DNA of 64,000 nt from positions 507,001 to 571,000 of the forward strand of contig JABMCL010001731.1 in assembly GCA_018857735.1 (NCBI GenBank). The letters are read 5' to 3'. The notes below the pieces were generated by a model. The model was not told the origin of the DNA and ran no database searches. It saw only the letters and a program-made list of their open reading frames with translations. Both the position numbers and the translations under genes were made by a program. Source of the DNA: Alviniconcha marisindica (Eukaryota; Mollusca; Gastropoda; Provannidae). Shown piece after piece: positions 63,661 through 64,000 of this stretch. Position 1 is the stretch's first letter. Each line of letters opens with the position of its first letter.

Positions 63661-63831
63661 ACTGGATGTGATTCGACTCCTTGGCAGGGAATCTTGCTGG
63701 AATGTTTTTCAGCAGTATTAGGGCCTACTGAAATCACCAAGAAATGATGATCTTCCTGAGATGCAGAACTCTTCATTTGTAAAATACAGTGTGCAGAGGT
63801 GAGACACTGTCAACATGGCCTGGTCAGTCAT
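63661..63831 (+). repeat. 171-base direct repeat, second copy
   Basis: Begins ACTGGATGTGATTCGACTCC and ends GGCCTGGTCAGTCAT. It lies downstream of the Cys-rich tail, out of its normal order, and follows an A run at 63637-63647. Confidence 0.95.
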
Positions 63832-64000
63832 AATTCTGCTTCACTTCTGCCCATTTTTCATTTATGACTGCAGAAGTGCGTATAATTATTTTTCATGATA
63901 ACAAGTAATTTATCTTCAAAACATTGGTTTTTCCCTCCATTGTCAAATAATTCAACCCTTCCCCCCTTCTTTCCATAATCAGGGTCCCTGAAACAAAGAT

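Noticed and set aside
60310..64000. Further EFL1 exons upstream of exon A
   Set aside because: No minus-strand segment with GTPase-domain motifs was found here; the visible sequence is repeats and a degenerate plus-strand element.

Overview
This is a window of animal nuclear DNA, most likely from a mollusc and probably a gastropod. It holds a few small, well-spliced host exons separated by long introns and intergenic DNA. The filler is mostly degenerate retroelements, tRNA-headed SINEs, long (CA)n and (GA)n microsatellites and poly-G/poly-C runs. Both host genes have invertebrate-type protein sequence. The repeat vocabulary (GGGAGATAACT boxes, a 3' end reading TTTACGCCCAGTCAAC, SINEs ending in ATT repeats) is what I associate with molluscs, so the lineage is an inference.

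Layout. 1-4146: a nearly complete but broken Ty3/gypsy LTR retrotransposon on the minus strand. 5690-5933 (+): the last coding exon of a K+-dependent Na+/Ca2+ exchanger (SLC24A, NCKX1/2-like). 5934-22431: about 16.5 kb of intergenic DNA between two convergent genes. It holds a fold-back element, SINEs, a piggyBac-like element with TTAA ends, a ~300 bp tandem repeat and a gypsy integrase remnant. 22432-60309 (-): the 3' eight coding exons of EFL1 (elongation factor-like GTPase 1), with all splice phases consistent. They encode about 665 residues through to the natural stop. The GTPase-domain exons lie to the right of the window. Its seven introns carry at least six LINE fragments, four copies of one SINE family (one of them just upstream of exon A), two inverted-repeat elements, several copies of a dispersed repeat and most of the microsatellites. 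61140-62060 (+) is the longest copy of that dispersed repeat. 62269-63480 (+) is a wrecked copy of a multi-copy, transposon-associated protein gene.

Function. EFL1 acts with SBDS in late 60S ribosomal subunit maturation (eIF6 release). SLC24A proteins extrude Ca2+ across membranes. Nothing suggests the two cooperate; they are tail-to-tail neighbours. All other coding potential is from mobile elements, nearly all with frameshifts, stops or 5' truncation.

The observations most worth a second look are: a tandem duplication that copied the splice acceptor and first ~33 bases of an EFL1 exon, making a decoy acceptor followed at once by a stop codon; a 72-base-arm inverted repeat 158 bases upstream of another EFL1 exon; two short DNA transposons with recognisable ends; and a dispersed repeat carrying TCAAGGTCAAGGTCA, which resembles nuclear-receptor half-sites. 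I see no novel multi-gene system.
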